From Clostridia bacterium (GTDB taxonomy: Bacteria; Bacillota; Clostridia; Christensenellales; Aristaeellaceae): a DNA stretch of 7,812 nt. The notes under the pieces are model-generated. The model was not told where the DNA came from, ran no database searches, and saw only the letters and a program-made list of their open reading frames with translations. Location: positions 1 through 7,812 of the forward strand of contig JAFZLE010000185.1 in the NCBI GenBank assembly GCA_017551645.1, given 5' to 3'. A program made the position numbers and the translations under genes. This document shows positions 6,323 to 7,812 of this stretch, piece after piece (position 1 is the stretch's first letter; each line of letters begins with the position of its first letter).

Positions 6323-6363
6323 TATCACGTTGCTACTGTTATACCGATCATTTGGAGGGGATC

Positions 6364-7314
6364 ATGTTACAGAGCTTTTCCGTGGCTTTCAACGCGGTGT
6401 TTCCGTTTGTGATATATCTGGGCGTCGGCTATTTTGCGGTCAGTATTAAACTTGCCGACGAAGCGTTTATGGAAAAACTGAACCGCTTCATTTTTAAGCT
6501 GCTGTTTTCCGTGCTCATGTTTAAAAACGTGTATACGGCGACGGTGGAAAGTATCCCTTCCGCAACGCTTATAATCGTATCCGTAGCGGGGATAATCGGG
6601 CTGATCCTGCTGCTTTTGCTTATCGTTCCCAAACTGTTAAAAGAAAACCCCAGGCGCGGCGTGATAATCCAGGCGCTGTTCCGGGGCAACTTTATACTGT
6701 ACGGTATTCCGCTGGTCACGCATGTTTTCGGCGAGGATCGCGCGGCGATAACCGGCTTTATGACGCTGATAGTGGTCAGCCTGTTCAATATCGCGGCGGT
6801 CATAATCCTTGAAAGCTACAATGAGCACGGTGAAGGCATAAAGATAGGCAGGATCCTTTTGAACCTTGCCAAAAACCCGCTCATGCAAGGCTGTGTAGCC
6901 GGGCTCATCTTTTTCGCGCTGGGGATCAAACTGCCCAAGTTTCTGGATACGCCGGTAAACGCGCTTGGCAACCTCGTTACGCCTGTCAGCATGATTACTC
7001 TTGGCGGCACACTGAAATTCAAGGCATTTGGCAAGAATAGAAACGCTATACTGAGCGTAAACGTGATAAGGCTTATACTTATACCTCTTGTAATGCTTGC
7101 GATCGGATACGCGTTCGGTCTAAGGCAGGCGGAGCTATACATGATGCTGGTGGTATTCGGTACGCCCGTGGCGGTCGCTTCATATCCCATGGCGGTTAAC
7201 ATGGGTGGAGACGGAGAACTCGCGGGACAGATCGTTTTTACGAGCACCGTCGTTTCGCTGTTCACTATATTCGCTTTTACTTTCATGCTTGCTCAGCTGG
7301 GGCTGATAGTCTGA
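6364..7314 (+). CDS. AEC-family (auxin efflux carrier-like) membrane transporter
   Basis: This 316-residue integral membrane protein has about ten hydrophobic segments in two halves, as in the auxin efflux carrier (AEC) family of bacterial permeases. Clear hydrophobic stretches lie near residues 8-25, 67-88, 130-150, 175-188, 230-250, 258-275 and 290-312, with a charged central loop at about 150-170. Family-typical sequences are RGNFILYGIPL at 107-117, NPL at 171-173, and FGTPVAVASYPMAVNMGGD at 265-283. Characterised bacterial members export or exchange organic acids such as malate; the substrate here cannot be read from sequence. Start chosen at ATG 6364, with GGAGG at 6354-6358; the TTG at 6352 overlaps that site. 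The gene has its own promoter and sits after the hyd terminator, so any link to hydrogen metabolism is only proximity. No strong terminator is evident after it. Confidence 0.88.
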   Translation: MLQSFSVAFNAVFPFVIYLGVGYFAVSIKLADEAFMEKLNRFIFKLLFSVLMFKNVYTATVESIPSATLIIVSVAGIIGLILLLLLIVPKLLKENPRRGVIIQALFRGNFILYGIPLVTHVFGEDRAAITGFMTLIVVSLFNIAAVIILESYNEHGEGIKIGRILLNLAKNPLMQGCVAGLIFFALGIKLPKFLDTPVNALGNLVTPVSMITLGGTLKFKAFGKNRNAILSVNVIRLILIPLVMLAIGYAFGLRQAELYMMLVVFGTPVAVASYPMAVNMGGDGELAGQIVFTSTVVSLFTIFAFTFMLAQLGLIV

Positions 7315-7376
7315 AGAATTGATAAGATTCAATTTCTGTTAAATAACGACGAAAAAATGTAAAATGCCGTAAATGG

Positions 7377-7385
7377 TGCTATAAT
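7377..7385 (+). promoter_or_regulatory. Extended -10 promoter of the CxxC protein gene
   Basis: TGCTATAAT is an extended -10 element with a perfect hexamer. Transcription from near 7392 would give a leader of about 110 nt. A possible, poor -35 is ATGTAA at 7357-7362 with a 17-nt spacer. The same form of promoter precedes hydC. Confidence 0.6.
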
Positions 7386-7430
7386 AATATCACCCGGATT
7401 GATGAATACTGTACACGGCGTGTGCCTCCC

Positions 7431-7487
7431 ATTGGAAAACCCGATGCAAGCAGCGAAATGAAATGGTATACACAACATCGGGCCAAT
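7431..7487 (+). promoter_or_regulatory. Long leader helix upstream of the CxxC protein gene
   Basis: ATTGG (7431-7435) pairs with CCAAT (7483-7487), and CCCGATG (7440-7446) pairs with CATCGGG (7476-7482). Together they give 12 perfect base pairs interrupted by one AAAA bulge on the 5' side, with a 29-nt apical region. The helix ends 3 nt before the GGAGG at 7491-7495, and no T-run follows. A smaller hairpin, GTACAC/GTGTGC with a GGC loop, lies just upstream at 7411-7425. The position suggests control of translation or mRNA stability. I do not recognise it as a known riboswitch class. Confidence 0.5.
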
Positions 7488-7503
7488 AAAGGAGGATAAT
7501 ACA

Positions 7504-7794
7504 ATGTTCGAAGACAAGACACTGGTTTGCCGTGAGTGCGGCAAGGAATTCGTATTCTCTGCCAGCGAGCAGCAGTTCTACGCCGAGAAGGGCTTCCAGA
7601 ACGAGCCCGGCAGGTGCCCCGCGTGCCGCGCGGCTCGCAAGGCCAACGGCGGCGCTCCCCGCGGCGAGCGTCAGATGTATGACGTGATCTGCGACGGCTG
7701 CGGACGTCCCACTCAGGTGCCTTTCCAGCCCAGAGGCGACAGGCCGGTTTACTGCCGTGACTGCTTCAACGCCAACCGTCCCGAGAGGTTCTGA
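7504..7794 (+). CDS. Small CxxC zinc-ribbon protein
   Basis: This 96-residue soluble protein has four CxxC knuckles and no other cysteines: Cys9/Cys12, Cys38/Cys41, Cys63/Cys66 and Cys84/Cys87. The first pair of knuckles forms a probable zinc-ribbon domain (VCRECGKEFVFSASEQQFY at 8-26). The second pair has the CxxC-x17-CxxC spacing of a small zinc-binding domain common in Firmicutes and candidate phyla, ending in PVYCRDCF at 81-88. A short basic Gly/Arg linker (residues 44-56) joins them. Both domains should bind zinc; nucleic-acid binding is plausible from the basic linker, but no function is established that I know of. ATG 7504 has GGAGG at 7491-7495 with an 8-nt spacer. Codon choice is strongly biased toward C/G endings, as in the hyd structural genes, which suggests high expression. 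Confidence 0.85.
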   Translation: MFEDKTLVCRECGKEFVFSASEQQFYAEKGFQNEPGRCPACRAARKANGGAPRGERQMYDVICDGCGRPTQVPFQPRGDRPVYCRDCFNANRPERF

Positions 7795-7812
7795 TCAAAC
7801 AAAAAGAACGCC

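Noticed and set aside
7316..7335. AT-rich hairpin after the transporter gene as a terminator
   Set aside because: AATTG/CAATT pairing is weak and no T-run follows, so it does not meet the form of an intrinsic terminator.
7402..7461. Possible 19-residue upstream peptide in the leader of the CxxC protein gene
   Set aside because: The ATG is only about ten bases from the predicted transcript start and has just a weak GGA before it; the peptide has no repeated regulatory codons.
7392..7490. Known riboswitch classes (c-di-GMP, THF, ZTP, fluoride, preQ1, guanidine) in the CxxC gene leader
   Set aside because: None of the conserved core sequences that I know for these classes is present; only a generic helix can be supported.

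Overview
The window looks like chromosomal DNA of a strictly anaerobic, fermentative Firmicute, most likely in the Clostridia. The reasons are the strong GGAGG ribosome binding sites, TATAAT promoters in short AT-rich gaps, and a trimeric-type [FeFe] hydrogenase operon in the clostridial gene order. I cannot name a genus. I see no mobile element, CRISPR array, tRNA or rRNA.

Layout: (1) At the left edge, on the minus strand, are the first 41 codons of a DeoD-type purine nucleoside phosphorylase. (2) Diverging from it is a guanylate-kinase-like protein with an unassigned C-terminal extension of about 85 residues, ending at a weak terminator. (3) Positions 1207-6213 hold a tight five-gene operon: hydC (NuoE-like, [2Fe-2S]), an orphan HATPase protein, a small thioredoxin-fold ferredoxin-like protein, hydB (NuoF-like, flavin/NADH and FeS clusters) and hydA (H-cluster subunit). 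It has an extended -10 promoter, a leader hairpin and a strong intrinsic terminator. (4) An AEC-family (auxin efflux carrier-like) transporter follows with its own promoter. (5) Last is a small protein with four CxxC knuckles, behind a structured leader of about 110 nt. No gap without a gene exceeds 300 bases; the longest (7315-7503) holds that promoter and leader.

The hyd genes together should encode a flavin-based electron-bifurcating (or confurcating) hydrogenase. HydA makes or oxidises H2, HydB exchanges electrons with NAD(H), and HydC and the FeS relay connect the sites with ferredoxin. The maturases HydE, HydF and HydG are not in the window. The ATPase gene in the operon is probably regulatory; its role is not evident from sequence.

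Most of the window is recognisable biology. The points most worth a second look are: the altered H-cluster motif in HydA (TSCSPGW, with an extra nearby cysteine), the three-cysteine ferredoxin-like protein, the translationally coupled orphan ATPase, the structured leader before the CxxC protein, and the extension on the guanylate-kinase-like protein.
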